From NCBI GenBank assembly GCA_025350705.1, contig JANXXH010000008.1, forward strand, positions 1 through 37,669: a stretch of 37,669 nt of DNA, read 5' to 3'. This stretch comes from Gallionella sp. (GTDB taxonomy: Bacteria > Pseudomonadota > Gammaproteobacteria > Burkholderiales > Gallionellaceae). The translations under genes were made by a program, and so were the position numbers. This document shows positions 24,373 through 32,149 of this stretch, piece after piece. How positions within the stretch are numbered: the stretch's first letter is position 1; each line of letters begins with the position of its first letter. The notes beneath the pieces were generated by a model, which saw only the letters and a list, made by a program, of their open reading frames with translations, made no database searches and was not told the origin of the DNA.

Positions 24373-25445
24373 GGCCGGTTTACCTGCACGGGCGTGCGCT
24401 GAACTCGGCACTGGGTGCGAATCTGCCGCAAGCTCTGGATAGCCTCGCCGCCGGAGGGCGCGCCGCGCAAAAGATAAAATTATCGGATGGGACTGAGTGG
24501 CCATATTTTGCTATCGAGCATCCGGAACCAGACTGGCGCGCGCGCGCACGGAAAATCATCACGGCGGCTTTTGATGATGCGGGCGCAACTGCATACAGGA
24601 ATGCTCCGCTGTTTGTAGCATCTTCATCGCTGGATATCGGCGCGATCGAGATCGAAGACTCTGCTGTCGAAGAAGGATTTAATTTTGCCGAACAGATTGC
24701 CGGTTGGCTGAACTGGACAGGCCCGGTCTTTCTGGTTTCCAGCGCCTGCACTTCATCGTTGCTGGCGTTACTGTCTGCATTCAGACTCATCAGTTCAGGT
24801 TCGGTCAACGATGCGGTTGTGCTGGGTGTCGAATTGGCCAACCGATATTCGCTCGCCGGTTTCGCCGCGATGCAATTGCTGACACCGGAAAAACCAAAAC
24901 CACTGGGATTGAATCGCGACGGCATCGCGCTGGGTGAAGCGGTGTCGGTGTTGCATCTGTCCAGCCGATCCGCGCGCTGGCGCTTGTGCGGCGGGAGCAA
25001 CATCGTCGATGGCCGCGACCCGACCGGCGCTGTCCCGCAAACAGTGACACAAATGTGTGAGCAAGCTCTAGCCGTCAGTGGTCTGAAAGCATCCGACATC
25101 GACCTGATCAAATTGCAGGCTGCGGGTAGTCCGGCAAACGATGTGAATGAATTGACCGGGCTGGCTGCGGCATTCGATTCATTGCCACCACTCGTGACAC
25201 TGAAGGCGGCGATCGGCCACACGCTGGGCGCATCCGGCGCTGCTGAGATCGGCTTGCTGACCGCATGTCTGGAAGCCGATGTCTGGCCGCATCCGGACTA
25301 TCAACTTGATCCCGGTCTGCATGCAGGGTTGGCACACGCCAGACCAGTATCAGTGCGATACGTGCTGGCGGACATACTGGGTTTTGGCGGAGGGCATGCT
25401 GCCGTGATTCTGGAAGATACTAACGCTCACCCGAATTGGGTGTAG
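24369..25445 (+). CDS. atypical beta-ketoacyl synthase with first catalytic His replaced by Gln
   Basis: This 358-residue KAS-fold protein keeps the nucleophile (C127 in VSSACTSS) and the second His (H284 in LKAAIGHTLGASGAAE). Where FabF enzymes have LHGTGT, it has LQAAGSPAND, so Q250 takes the place of the first His. Decarboxylating ketosynthases need both histidines, so this one may be a transferase-like or non-elongating KS, or one that works without malonyl decarboxylation. It is also shorter than the other KS proteins of the cluster. It overlaps the third ACP gene by 4 bp, which suggests the two work together. It ends the plus-strand block. Confidence 0.83.
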   Translation: MRPVYLHGRALNSALGANLPQALDSLAAGGRAAQKIKLSDGTEWPYFAIEHPEPDWRARARKIITAAFDDAGATAYRNAPLFVASSSLDIGAIEIEDSAVEEGFNFAEQIAGWLNWTGPVFLVSSACTSSLLALLSAFRLISSGSVNDAVVLGVELANRYSLAGFAAMQLLTPEKPKPLGLNRDGIALGEAVSVLHLSSRSARWRLCGGSNIVDGRDPTGAVPQTVTQMCEQALAVSGLKASDIDLIKLQAAGSPANDVNELTGLAAAFDSLPPLVTLKAAIGHTLGASGAAEIGLLTACLEADVWPHPDYQLDPGLHAGLAHARPVSVRYVLADILGFGGGHAAVILEDTNAHPNWV

Positions 25446-25452
25446 GTTGTTG

Positions 25453-25473
25453 TGGCCGCGTTTCATCGTGGCC
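25453..25473 (+). terminator. possible terminator after the pigment cluster
   Basis: GGCCGCG-TTTCAT-CGTGGCC forms a short hairpin 8 bp after the ketosynthase stop, followed by TTTGT. The U-run is weak. Confidence 0.35.
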
Positions 25474-25539
25474 TTTGTCCATGGCTCTCATCAACACGGG
25501 CCTGTAATTCTCAAGGTCGGATAATATGGGTATCCGCAT

Positions 25540-25555
25540 GTCGCGAGTGACCGCT
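25540..25555 (+). repeat. left copy of a near-identical direct repeat flanking the TauE/SafE gene
   Basis: GTCGCGAGTGACCGCT; the other copy, GTCGCGACTGACCGCT at 26570-26585, differs at one base. The copies are 1030 bp apart. Confidence 0.5.
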
Positions 25556-25644
25556 ATTCGGCAGCCAGTTAACATATGCGTATAGCCGATACGTGCCAAA
25601 AGCGGCCCTTCGTTTATGAATCACATTCAGCAAATGATTAACCT

Positions 25645-26460
25645 ATGACTATCGAAGCCAAGAAAACACAACGCGGTGCCGCCGGGTTCGGCTGGGGTGC
25701 AGTGATCGGAAGCCTGGGAGGTCTGATCGGTTTGGGCGGTGCTGAATTTCGTCTGCCGGTGTTGGTGGGACGTTTCAGGTTGCCAACACTACAGGCCGTC
25801 ATTCTCAACAAGGCGATGAGCCTTGTGGTGGTCGCCTTCGCGCTGCCGTTCCGGGCCGCTACCATTTCCTTCGATCAGATCTGGCAGCACACCGACATCG
25901 CCATAAACCTGCTTGCCGGTAGTCTAATAGGTGCATGGTGGGCTGCGGGACACGCCATACGTCTGTCGAGCTTGTGGCTTAACCGTATTATCATGGTGTT
26001 GCTGGTGTTATTGGCGCTGGTGCTGCTCAGCGAATCCTGGCTTGGTCATGGCGGTGGCACTGCGCCTTTGTTCGAGACGGCTGTGACGCGCTGGCTGGTT
26101 GGACTCATCGCTGGACTCGGTATCGGCATGGTGGCCGCCTTGCTCGGTGTAGCGGGGGGTGAGTTGCTGATCCCGACTATCGTCTTGCTCTACGGCATCG
26201 ACATCAAATTGGCGGGTAGTCTTTCTCTGATGGTGAGCCTGCCCACCATGATCGTGAGTTTTGCCCGCTACAGTCGATCCGATGCCTTCGCCATCATCCG
26301 CAATGAACGGACGCTGTTAAGCTGGATGGCTGCCGGTTCCATCGTCGGTGCCGCCATCGGCAGCATGCTATTGGGTATCATCCCGACCGATTTGTTGCTG
26401 ATCATGCTGAGTGTTATTTTGCTGGTATCGGCTGTCAAGGTTTTCCAGCATGCGCATTGA
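25645..26460 (+). CDS. TauE/SafE-family membrane permease
   Basis: This 271-residue protein has about eight membrane helices in two similar halves. Each half opens with a Gly-rich signature: GSLGGLIGLGGAEFRLPVLV near the N-terminus and GMVAALLGVAGGELLIPTIV at about 165-185. This is the TauE/SafE (DUF81) pattern of exporters or importers of sulfite, sulfonates or other small organic acids. The gene stands alone on the plus strand, 199 bp after the pigment cluster. With a molybdopterin oxidoreductase and Msr genes nearby, a link to sulfur compounds is tempting but unproven. The start at 25645 has no strong ribosome site. Confidence 0.87.
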   Translation: MTIEAKKTQRGAAGFGWGAVIGSLGGLIGLGGAEFRLPVLVGRFRLPTLQAVILNKAMSLVVVAFALPFRAATISFDQIWQHTDIAINLLAGSLIGAWWAAGHAIRLSSLWLNRIIMVLLVLLALVLLSESWLGHGGGTAPLFETAVTRWLVGLIAGLGIGMVAALLGVAGGELLIPTIVLLYGIDIKLAGSLSLMVSLPTMIVSFARYSRSDAFAIIRNERTLLSWMAAGSIVGAAIGSMLLGIIPTDLLLIMLSVILLVSAVKVFQHAH

Positions 26461-26569
26461 AACAACATCTGACAGGAAAACGCCTCAAGTTTCACTCGCG
26501 CCTGTTACTCGGGGTTTGAGCGTCTGCTATCTGGAGTCTTGTATGACTGCATTGTGTCGATAGCGCCAC

Positions 26570-26585
26570 GTCGCGACTGACCGCT
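26570..26585 (+). repeat. right copy of the direct repeat flanking the TauE/SafE gene
   Basis: See the copy at 25540-25555. It lies in the 210-bp gap between the TauE/SafE gene and the convergent small gene at 26671-26955, where nothing else was recognised. Confidence 0.5.
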
Positions 26586-26670
26586 TCTCATCAATTAAAA
26601 TATATCACTGCACAAAATTTCATAGTCCAGACTCTCGGCATGCACACTTATTGAGGCTTCAAATTATCAG

Positions 26671-26955
26671 TCATCGTAGGAATAACCAGTGTACGGAAAG
26701 CGCATTGATCTCTTTGAGCGTGAGAGGGCTCTTGTAATGGAACCGCCAGGGGATGACCGAGGTGAAGGTGGCTCCCAGAAAATCGATGAATAAATCGAAT
26801 GGGAATTTCAGAACCGGACTTGCTTTGTAAAGAGGCCGCGCTTCTTTTTTCATCAGTTGCACCAGCATCTTTTCGATGTGTCGCCGCACGACAGCCCAGC
26901 CATACCCGTTGACGAGCGAACGGTTCCTCACTGACTCTGGGATGATGCTTTTCAA
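26671..26955 (-). CDS. small hypothetical protein coupled to the molybdopterin oxidoreductase gene
   Basis: This is 94 residues if started at the TTG overlapping the upstream stop as TTGA (26955), or up to 106 residues from a further TTG at 26991. It is basic, with a possible amphipathic or membrane-leaning stretch (FPFDLFIDFLGATFTSVIPW). No family was recognised. Its position, translationally coupled to the end of the catalase / cytochrome b / molybdopterin enzyme operon, is the main reason to call it real. It could also be the decayed end of a longer gene. Confidence 0.4.
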   Translation of the reverse strand: MKSIIPESVRNRSLVNGYGWAVVRRHIEKMLVQLMKKEARPLYKASPVLKFPFDLFIDFLGATFTSVIPWRFHYKSPLTLKEINALSVHWLFLR

Positions 26956-27710
26956 CTGCCGCTGAACCAGTTGTATCCCTTGTCTTCCCAATAGCCGCCT
27001 GGATAGGTGTTGGTGACGAAGATCGCGACGATGTGTTTCGGGTTTTTAAAGCCGAGCTTGGTGGGCATGCGCAGTTTCATCGGGTAGCCGTATTCTGGCG
27101 GCAGCGTCTTGCCGTCATAGGTGAAGGTCAGCAGCGTTTGTGCGTGCAGCGCGGTCGGCATGTCGATGCTGGTGTAGTAGTAGTCCGCGCATTTGAAGCC
27201 GACATATTTCGCCGAGAGGTCAGCGCCGATGTGCTTGAGGAATGTCGAGAACGTGACCCCGCCCCATTTGCCGATCGCGCTCCATCCCTCGACGCAGATG
27301 TGGCGCGTTACCTGGTCGGTCTGCGGCAGTTGATACAGCTCTGCCAGTGACCAACTGTGTTTGTCCGCGACGAGGCCGCTGATTTCCAGAAGATATTCAT
27401 CCCCATCGACTTCGGGAATCTTGTCGCGTCCATAGTAGGCATTGAACGGGAACGGTTTGGTGATCATGGACTCGGGATAGGTGGGTGCCAGTTTGTTCGG
27501 GTCGAACAGCCAGGCTTGCACATCGTCGTTGAAGCGCGAAATCTTCATCAGCATGCGCTCGGCAGATTCCTCGTCTGTCACCGTGCATCCGCTCAACAAT
27601 GACAGGCCGCCGAGCGTGAGAGTGCGCTTCAGAAACAAGCGGCGAGATGACGAGGGCAGTTCCTTGAGCGCCTCCTGGATGATGATGGATCTATCAAGTT
27701 TGTTTTTCAT
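26952..27710 (-). CDS. Tat-exported molybdopterin-dependent oxidoreductase (MsrP/sulfite-oxidase fold)
   Basis: This 252-residue protein has a twin-arginine signal (RRLFLK at about 23-28, hydrophobic TLGGLSLLSGC) that ends in an LSGC lipobox with C42, so the mature protein may be a periplasmic lipoprotein. The catalytic domain is oxidoreductase molybdopterin-binding: HICVEGW with C139 as the likely Mo ligand, and G-Y-P-M-K-L-R-M-P near the end. The fold is that of MsrP (YedY), which reduces methionine sulfoxide in periplasmic proteins, but it is shorter (MsrP is about 330). The ATG at 27710 has GAGAGG five bases upstream. The next gene upstream encodes a b-type cytochrome that could feed it electrons, as MsrQ does for MsrP. 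Confidence 0.83.
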   Translation of the reverse strand: MKNKLDRSIIIQEALKELPSSSRRLFLKRTLTLGGLSLLSGCTVTDEESAERMLMKISRFNDDVQAWLFDPNKLAPTYPESMITKPFPFNAYYGRDKIPEVDGDEYLLEISGLVADKHSWSLAELYQLPQTDQVTRHICVEGWSAIGKWGGVTFSTFLKHIGADLSAKYVGFKCADYYYTSIDMPTALHAQTLLTFTYDGKTLPPEYGYPMKLRMPTKLGFKNPKHIVAIFVTNTYPGGYWEDKGYNWFSGS

Positions 27711-27719
27711 GTACACCTC

Positions 27720-28316
27720 TCAGCGTCCGCGTATCATCATGATCAGTGTTTTCGGCACCAGCGCGACCATCGTTAGATGGATTGAGGTGAACGCCAGCAG
27801 CGCAACCATCGCAAAGAAGTGGACGATGCGCGCATTGTCGTAGTCGCCCATCAGTTCGCGCAACAGCGGGAATTGCACCGGTTTCCACACCACCAATCCC
27901 GACAGCACCAGCAGGATCACATCGGTAATCACGAACAGGTAAGCCAGCTTTTGAACCGCGTTGTATTCGGTCAGCGTGTCGTGCGTCAGTTTTCCTTTTA
28001 AAGCAGAGAGGAAATCGTTGATCAGATCTCGTGGACGGATCGGAAAGAACCTGGCCTTGAATCTTCCCGACACGATATTGAGGAACAGATACATCAGGCC
28101 GTTGCAAAACAGCAGCCACATCGCCGCGAAGTGCCACAGCAACGCTCCGCCCAGCCAGCCACCCAGCGTGATCTGTTTGGGAAAGCTGAAAGCGAAGATT
28201 GGCGAGGCATTGTAGATGCGCCAGCCGCTAAGCACCATGATGATGAGCGCGATCAGGTTGACCCAGTGGTTCAGTCTCAGCCAGAACGGGTGGATGGTTT
28301 GATGAACGGGCTTCAT
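27720..28316 (-). CDS. cytochrome b561-type membrane electron carrier
   Basis: This 198-residue protein has four or five membrane helices and His residues in or near helices (RLNHWVN at about 14-20, LLWHFAAMWL, RIVHFFAM, FTSIHLTM) that could bind two b hemes. This is the cytochrome b/b6-like pattern of subunits that pass quinol electrons to periplasmic reductases. It ends 9 bp before the molybdopterin oxidoreductase gene, so the two probably form one enzyme system. It is not homologous in detail to MsrQ as far as can be judged by eye. Confidence 0.83.
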   Translation of the reverse strand: MKPVHQTIHPFWLRLNHWVNLIALIIMVLSGWRIYNASPIFAFSFPKQITLGGWLGGALLWHFAAMWLLFCNGLMYLFLNIVSGRFKARFFPIRPRDLINDFLSALKGKLTHDTLTEYNAVQKLAYLFVITDVILLVLSGLVVWKPVQFPLLRELMGDYDNARIVHFFAMVALLAFTSIHLTMVALVPKTLIMMIRGR

Positions 28317-28333
28317 GTTTTTTAGATGGTGGT

Positions 28334-29335
28334 TTAATTTCCTCCGAGCCGCTTGGAAAACGAGACCGCATAAGCCTGCGAACGGAACTGCAGGATCGGA
28401 TCATTCGTAGTCTCAATACCGTCGGACATCACCAGCGGATCGAAGTTGATCTTTTCGCATTCGGCGCCTTTCTGCGGCATGGCAGAGGATATCGTCAATG
28501 TGCCCGCCTTGATCTGCTTGCGGGTATCAGGCCAAGCAATTGTTGGATTGTCTTCGGTATCGCCGGGTTCGCCTATCGAAACCATCATGTCCCAGCGTGC
28601 CGGCCATTTTTTGGTTCGATCGATGAGCGCTTGTTCCAGAAAATTTGGCGGCAATGATTTCAGCTCATCATCGGTGAGCCGTTTCTCGCCATCCTGAGGC
28701 ACAAATTGCCAGCGAACCATAGTTGTCTTGTTATCCATATTGATGAACTTGAAAGTGTGGATGCCCCAAAAGGAACTGGAGGAATAACTTGCCGATGGAT
28801 TGTTCTTCGCCATATAGTCCGCCTGTGCCAGGCTGTCCGCATGAGTGGCCTTGAATGCCTTGATCTTTTCAGGATCGGGCTTGCCTGTCGCCGGATCGGG
28901 CTTGGACGCGATCATCAGGTCGAGAAAGGTGCGGGGTTGCATGGCGCCGAAGATCGGGATGTTCAGCATCGTAATGTGCTGCAAGTTATTTTTGGGCAGC
29001 TTGAATTCCAAAGCCATGCCACGTGGACTTTTTGCGGTATCCGGCGCCTTGGGATTACCACCGGCGAGAGAAAGACGCGCAACAACCGGAATGGGTTTAC
29101 CGGAAAATAGTGTTGAACGCGAATAATGTGCGGCCTCGGGCGATCCGACAAATTCACCCAGCGCACAGGTTCCCTTGATATGGTTGCGCCGTTCGCCCGG
29201 TGTGACTCCGAAGACACCTTCAATGGCGGTGACCACCTGATCGGCGCTCACTTCATCCTGTGCCGCCATGCCAAGTGGAGCACTGAGCGCGAGCACGTTC
29301 GCTAGCAGCCATTGTGTGGATTTGATCTTTTGCAT
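28334..29335 (-). CDS. exported catalase-family heme peroxidase (SrpA-like)
   Basis: This 333-residue protein has a signal peptide (MQKIKSTQWLLANVLALSAP, cleavage near MAA). The catalase core is present: RRNHIKGTCALGEF with the distal His at about 52, a K-S-P-R-G-M-A-L-E-F segment, the Asn region N-I-P-I-F, and the proximal heme Tyr in RSQAYAVSFSKR at about 322. It is much smaller than classical catalases (about 480+), as usual for the catalase-family peroxidases. It should remove peroxide in the periplasm. The ATG at 29335 has AAGGA six bases upstream; the ATG two codons earlier touches that site. It is followed by the cytochrome b gene after 17 bp. Confidence 0.87.
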   Translation of the reverse strand: MQKIKSTQWLLANVLALSAPLGMAAQDEVSADQVVTAIEGVFGVTPGERRNHIKGTCALGEFVGSPEAAHYSRSTLFSGKPIPVVARLSLAGGNPKAPDTAKSPRGMALEFKLPKNNLQHITMLNIPIFGAMQPRTFLDLMIASKPDPATGKPDPEKIKAFKATHADSLAQADYMAKNNPSASYSSSSFWGIHTFKFINMDNKTTMVRWQFVPQDGEKRLTDDELKSLPPNFLEQALIDRTKKWPARWDMMVSIGEPGDTEDNPTIAWPDTRKQIKAGTLTISSAMPQKGAECEKINFDPLVMSDGIETTNDPILQFRSQAYAVSFSKRLGGN

Positions 29336-29400
29336 GTTCATTCCTTTCGTTTGTTAGCGTCGTGTGGCGTCATTAATTTTCCGTAGGTTCTACAAGTGCA

Positions 29401-30063
29401 TCAAATCTTGATGAACGGTGGCAACCGGCCCACCAAGGCTTCCAGCAATTTCAGCTCGTCATCATGGTGATCCAGCATTTCGGCAGGCAGAGTACTTTCT
29501 TTACCATGCGACGGAATATAAACAGGCTGATCGTGGTGCGCAGACTTCATTTGTATGGGAGCTTTCCCCGATGTCGGAAGCGTTACCTCCACTTCCCCGT
29601 AGCACAGGCAAAAATATGTCCTCTCGGGTTCCACACCGATGTGGAAGGCCGTGCCGCGTATGCCTATCGTGGCGTTGGCAACCCGGATTCGCTTATTGCC
29701 TGATCCGAACACCGAAAGGATGCGGCCGGACACCACGCGCATGAATTCCGTGAGCGCATCAGTGCCTAAATGTACCTTGCTGGATTCCCGCTGCAAGAAA
29801 GCGTTATTGCCGATGACATAGATGGCTTCCGCACCTTTTCCGGTTTTTATGGCCTGCCCGGGTTTAACCAAACTTCCCTTGCGCACACGTTTTCCATCCA
29901 CAATCACTTCACCTTTGACGGAAATCATCCCCTGCTTGATATCGAGCAAATTTGCCGCGAGCGATTGCTGGACGACTCCCAGCATTCCGCAACTGTGCGC
30001 CAATCCGGCTACCGCCAGTTTTTTCAGTAACTCACGCCTGTAAAGCGAAGTTGTATCGTTCAT
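29401..30063 (-). CDS. exported FecR-domain protein
   Basis: This 220-residue protein has a Tat-like signal (YRRELLKKLAVAGLAHSCGM). The FecR beta-domain follows: V-K-P-G-Q-A-I-K-T-G-K-G-A-E-A-I-Y, then LGTDAL, and ATIGIRGTAFHIGVEPERTY. Unlike the classical FecR anti-sigma regulator it lacks an N-terminal cytoplasmic sigma-binding domain and a membrane helix in the middle, so it is likely a periplasmic protein of unknown binding role. It is the first gene of the catalase/cytochrome/molybdopterin operon, 65 bp upstream of the catalase-like gene. A promoter-like sequence shared with msrB lies about 90 bp before its ATG. Confidence 0.82.
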   Translation of the reverse strand: MNDTTSLYRRELLKKLAVAGLAHSCGMLGVVQQSLAANLLDIKQGMISVKGEVIVDGKRVRKGSLVKPGQAIKTGKGAEAIYVIGNNAFLQRESSKVHLGTDALTEFMRVVSGRILSVFGSGNKRIRVANATIGIRGTAFHIGVEPERTYFCLCYGEVEVTLPTSGKAPIQMKSAHHDQPVYIPSHGKESTLPAEMLDHHDDELKLLEALVGRLPPFIKI

Positions 30064-30152
30064 GACAAAAATCCTCTCAAAAGTGTGCGTCAGTATGTAT
30101 CTTCGATGGCGCGGGCCAACCGATTTTCTATAACATCACCAACACATTGGCC

Positions 30153-30181
30153 TATTCGGGAAGGATTGGAAAAAAGTTACA
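30153..30181 (-). promoter_or_regulatory. ECF-sigma-like promoter of the fecR/catalase operon
   Basis: On the minus strand TGTAAC is followed by 17 bp and CGAATA. The first 14 bases, TGTAACTTTTTTCC, are identical to the element before msrB at 31466, and the -10 element is at the same spacing. The resemblance to the GTAAC...CGAA form reported for SigF-type ECF factors is from general knowledge. Confidence 0.7.
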
Positions 30182-30269
30182 CCAGTTAAAGCCATTTGCG
30201 AAATCAGGAACACAATCAAATCCGGTTAATAAGGGCGAACTCTACAAACGGATTTGGCTTCGATATGCT

Positions 30270-30905
30270 TTACCATTTCAATACCTTTTTACCCAGCCAC
30301 ATGCCGACGATGCCGAAGCCTATCATCGGCAGGTAATGCCACTCGACGACATGGATGATAGAGTCGGTTTGTTCATGAAGCCTTTCCCACAATGCGCCGA
30401 CACTGAAGGCGAAAAGAAGCGCAATACTGCCTGCCCAGAGATAATGCGTGCTGGCGAATTTTCGCATCACGTAGAGCATCCATGCCGATGGCAACAATGA
30501 AATCAGGATGATGCTCCGGGTGCACTCGTAAGTGTGGGCAGGGAGTGAAGCAGGCGGATTGTCTGCGCGCCAAGCGAAAAATATCACCAGCACGAACAGC
30601 GCAAACGTCACGATGGGGGCCAACACGATACGGGGCTTCTGGTGCAGGTCGGGATACGAAAGCAGCGCGGTGCTTAACGCGGTGGTGATGGAAATGCCGA
30701 TCAATGCCGCAATCTCGGCAATAAACCAGGGGGCGTGCAGCTTCATCAATAAATCCTGGCGTGTGCCAAAGATTATCAGTGATAAGGCCAGGTAGAACGC
30801 CGCGACCACAGTCCATGCTATGCTCAGCAAGAATGGATGAGGGGCGCCTTTGACCTTCGCCGTGTCCCGCGCAAGCTTAATTATCAGTTCGTCGATGTTT
30901 CCCAT
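30270..30905 (-). CDS. NrsF-like anti-sigma factor (DUF1109)
   Basis: This 211-residue protein has six predicted membrane helices, a short cytoplasmic N-terminus (MGNIDELIIKLARDTAKVKG) and conserved-looking Cys (C134 region, HTYECTRSI). This layout fits NrsF/DUF1109 anti-sigma proteins, which hold SigF-type ECF factors inactive until an oxidant is sensed at periplasm-facing cysteines. The ATG overlaps the sigma-factor stop by one base (TAATG), so the pair is made in fixed ratio. The 206-bp gap downstream (30064-30269) holds the promoter of the divergently placed fecR operon. Confidence 0.82.
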   Translation of the reverse strand: MGNIDELIIKLARDTAKVKGAPHPFLLSIAWTVVAAFYLALSLIIFGTRQDLLMKLHAPWFIAEIAALIGISITTALSTALLSYPDLHQKPRIVLAPIVTFALFVLVIFFAWRADNPPASLPAHTYECTRSIILISLLPSAWMLYVMRKFASTHYLWAGSIALLFAFSVGALWERLHEQTDSIIHVVEWHYLPMIGFGIVGMWLGKKVLKW

Positions 30906-31444
30906 TATCGTTCCAGCTTTACTTTTAATATCTTGTAGGCACGATGCGCCGCGACTTTGACTGCCGATTCGTTCATGCCGATCTTCTCGGCGACTTCTTT
31001 GGCCGTGTAGCCTTCCTGATGCATCATTCGCAAGATGGTCGCCTGCTTCTCGGGGAGTTTTTCCACTTCCCCGCTGATAGATTCGTATGAGATGGTTGTT
31101 TCGGTTACATCCTCATGCAAAAAATCTTCCAGCTCGAACAAGTCGTCGGCGTGGCGCAGCAGATCGGAGTAATGCGCGCGCAAGTGATCCTGCAAACGGA
31201 ATTTGGCGATTGCATATGCCCAGGGCTTGTAGGGACGGTTGCCGTCGTAGGTGTGGCGCGCCTTGTGGATCGAGATCAGGATCTCCTGCAGCAGGTCATC
31301 CACCTCGCTGGTGAAGCTGAGGCGTTTGGACAGGAACGGGCGCAGCAGGCGCGAAGTCCCTTGCAGCAATGCGGCATAGGCGCGCGGGTCACCGGCCAGC
31401 GATTGCCTCATCAGCGCTTCCAGATTGTCGGTTGTATCTGTCAC
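30905..31444 (-). CDS. ECF sigma factor (SigF-like)
   Basis: This 179-residue protein has sigma region 2 (DDLLQEILISIHKARHTYDG, then W-A-Y-A-I-A-K-F-R-L-Q-D) and region 4 (LPEKQATILRMM, then KEVAEKIGMNESAVKVAAHR as the helix-turn-helix). The GTG start at 31444 follows GGAG. It is paired with the NrsF-like gene directly downstream, and msrB/msrA lie divergently upstream. In Caulobacter a SigF-NrsF pair controls periplasmic Msr and related genes after oxidant stress. The shared promoter motif before msrB and fecR supports the same logic here. No copy of that motif was found in front of the sigma gene itself. Confidence 0.9.
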   Translation of the reverse strand: MTDTTDNLEALMRQSLAGDPRAYAALLQGTSRLLRPFLSKRLSFTSEVDDLLQEILISIHKARHTYDGNRPYKPWAYAIAKFRLQDHLRAHYSDLLRHADDLFELEDFLHEDVTETTISYESISGEVEKLPEKQATILRMMHQEGYTAKEVAEKIGMNESAVKVAAHRAYKILKVKLER

Positions 31445-31465
31445 CCGTGCTCCGCAAATAATTGA

Positions 31466-31494
31466 TGTAACTTTTTTCCGGCAAGGCCGGAATA
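31466..31494 (+). promoter_or_regulatory. ECF-sigma-like promoter of msrB-msrA
   Basis: TGTAAC at 31466-31471, 17 bp, then GGAATA at 31489-31494, matching the fecR promoter in sequence and spacing. A CCGGC/GGCCGG palindrome sits in the spacer. It lies about 100 bp before the msrB ATG. Confidence 0.7.
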
Positions 31495-31594
31495 CATAGT
31501 CAGGCAGCTAGAATCATAACTGGTTTCGACGCCGGTTTTGAACCTGATGCAGGTTTTCTGCTCGAATCACACCAGTACACAGGAGGTAACCACC

Positions 31595-32137
31595 ATGCAA
31601 CGCAGACAATTTCTATACGCTTTATCCGGCATCGCGGCGATCTGCGCAACGCGTTCATATGCCGGTTCATCGCCCGCAAGTGACAAGGTGACCATCATGC
31701 AATTTGGCGATGACGGAAAGCCGATGGGCCGCGCAACCCTGACCAAGGTGCGCAAAGATGCCGAATGGAAAAGAACCTTGTCGCCATTGGCCTTCGAGGT
31801 CACCCGTGAGCAAGGCACGGAGCGTGCCTTTTCACAGCCCGGTTACGACAGGCATGAGCCGGGATTGTATCGTTGCGTGTGTTGCGACAATGTGCTGTTC
31901 GATGCGAAGACCAAATTCGATTCGGGTACGGGCTGGCCGAGTTTTTGGCAGCCGATCGCAGCTGAGAATGTTCACGAAATCGTCGATCGCATGTTCGGCA
32001 TGACGCGCACCGAGGTGCAGTGCGCCTTGTGCGATGCTCACTTGGGGCATGTGTTTGACGACGGGCCAAAACCTACGGGTTTGCGCTATTGCATGAACAC
32101 TGTAGCGATGCGCTTTGTTCCGCAGCGCAAAAGTTGA
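31595..32137 (+). CDS. msrB: exported peptide-methionine (R)-S-oxide reductase MsrB
   Basis: This protein is 180 residues from the ATG at 31595, which has AGGAGG at 31581-31586. It has an N-terminal export signal with an RR pair (MQRRQFLYALSGIAAICATR, cleavage near SYA). The MsrB core follows: zinc Cys pairs C94/C97 and C143/C146, GWPSFW, H-L-G-H-V-F-D-D-G, and the catalytic C166 in RYCMNTVAMRF. It reduces methionine-R-sulfoxide in proteins, here probably in the periplasm. It is followed after 12 bp by exported msrA, and together they cover both sulfoxide stereoisomers. Expression is probably driven by the neighbouring ECF sigma factor. Confidence 0.94.
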   Translation: MQRRQFLYALSGIAAICATRSYAGSSPASDKVTIMQFGDDGKPMGRATLTKVRKDAEWKRTLSPLAFEVTREQGTERAFSQPGYDRHEPGLYRCVCCDNVLFDAKTKFDSGTGWPSFWQPIAAENVHEIVDRMFGMTRTEVQCALCDAHLGHVFDDGPKPTGLRYCMNTVAMRFVPQRKS

Positions 32138-32149
32138 GGAGAGTTGATT

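Noticed and set aside
24380..25222. 280-codon minus-strand frame opposite the atypical ketosynthase
   Set aside because: Shadow of a coupled gene with KS motifs; composition is typical of antisense frames.
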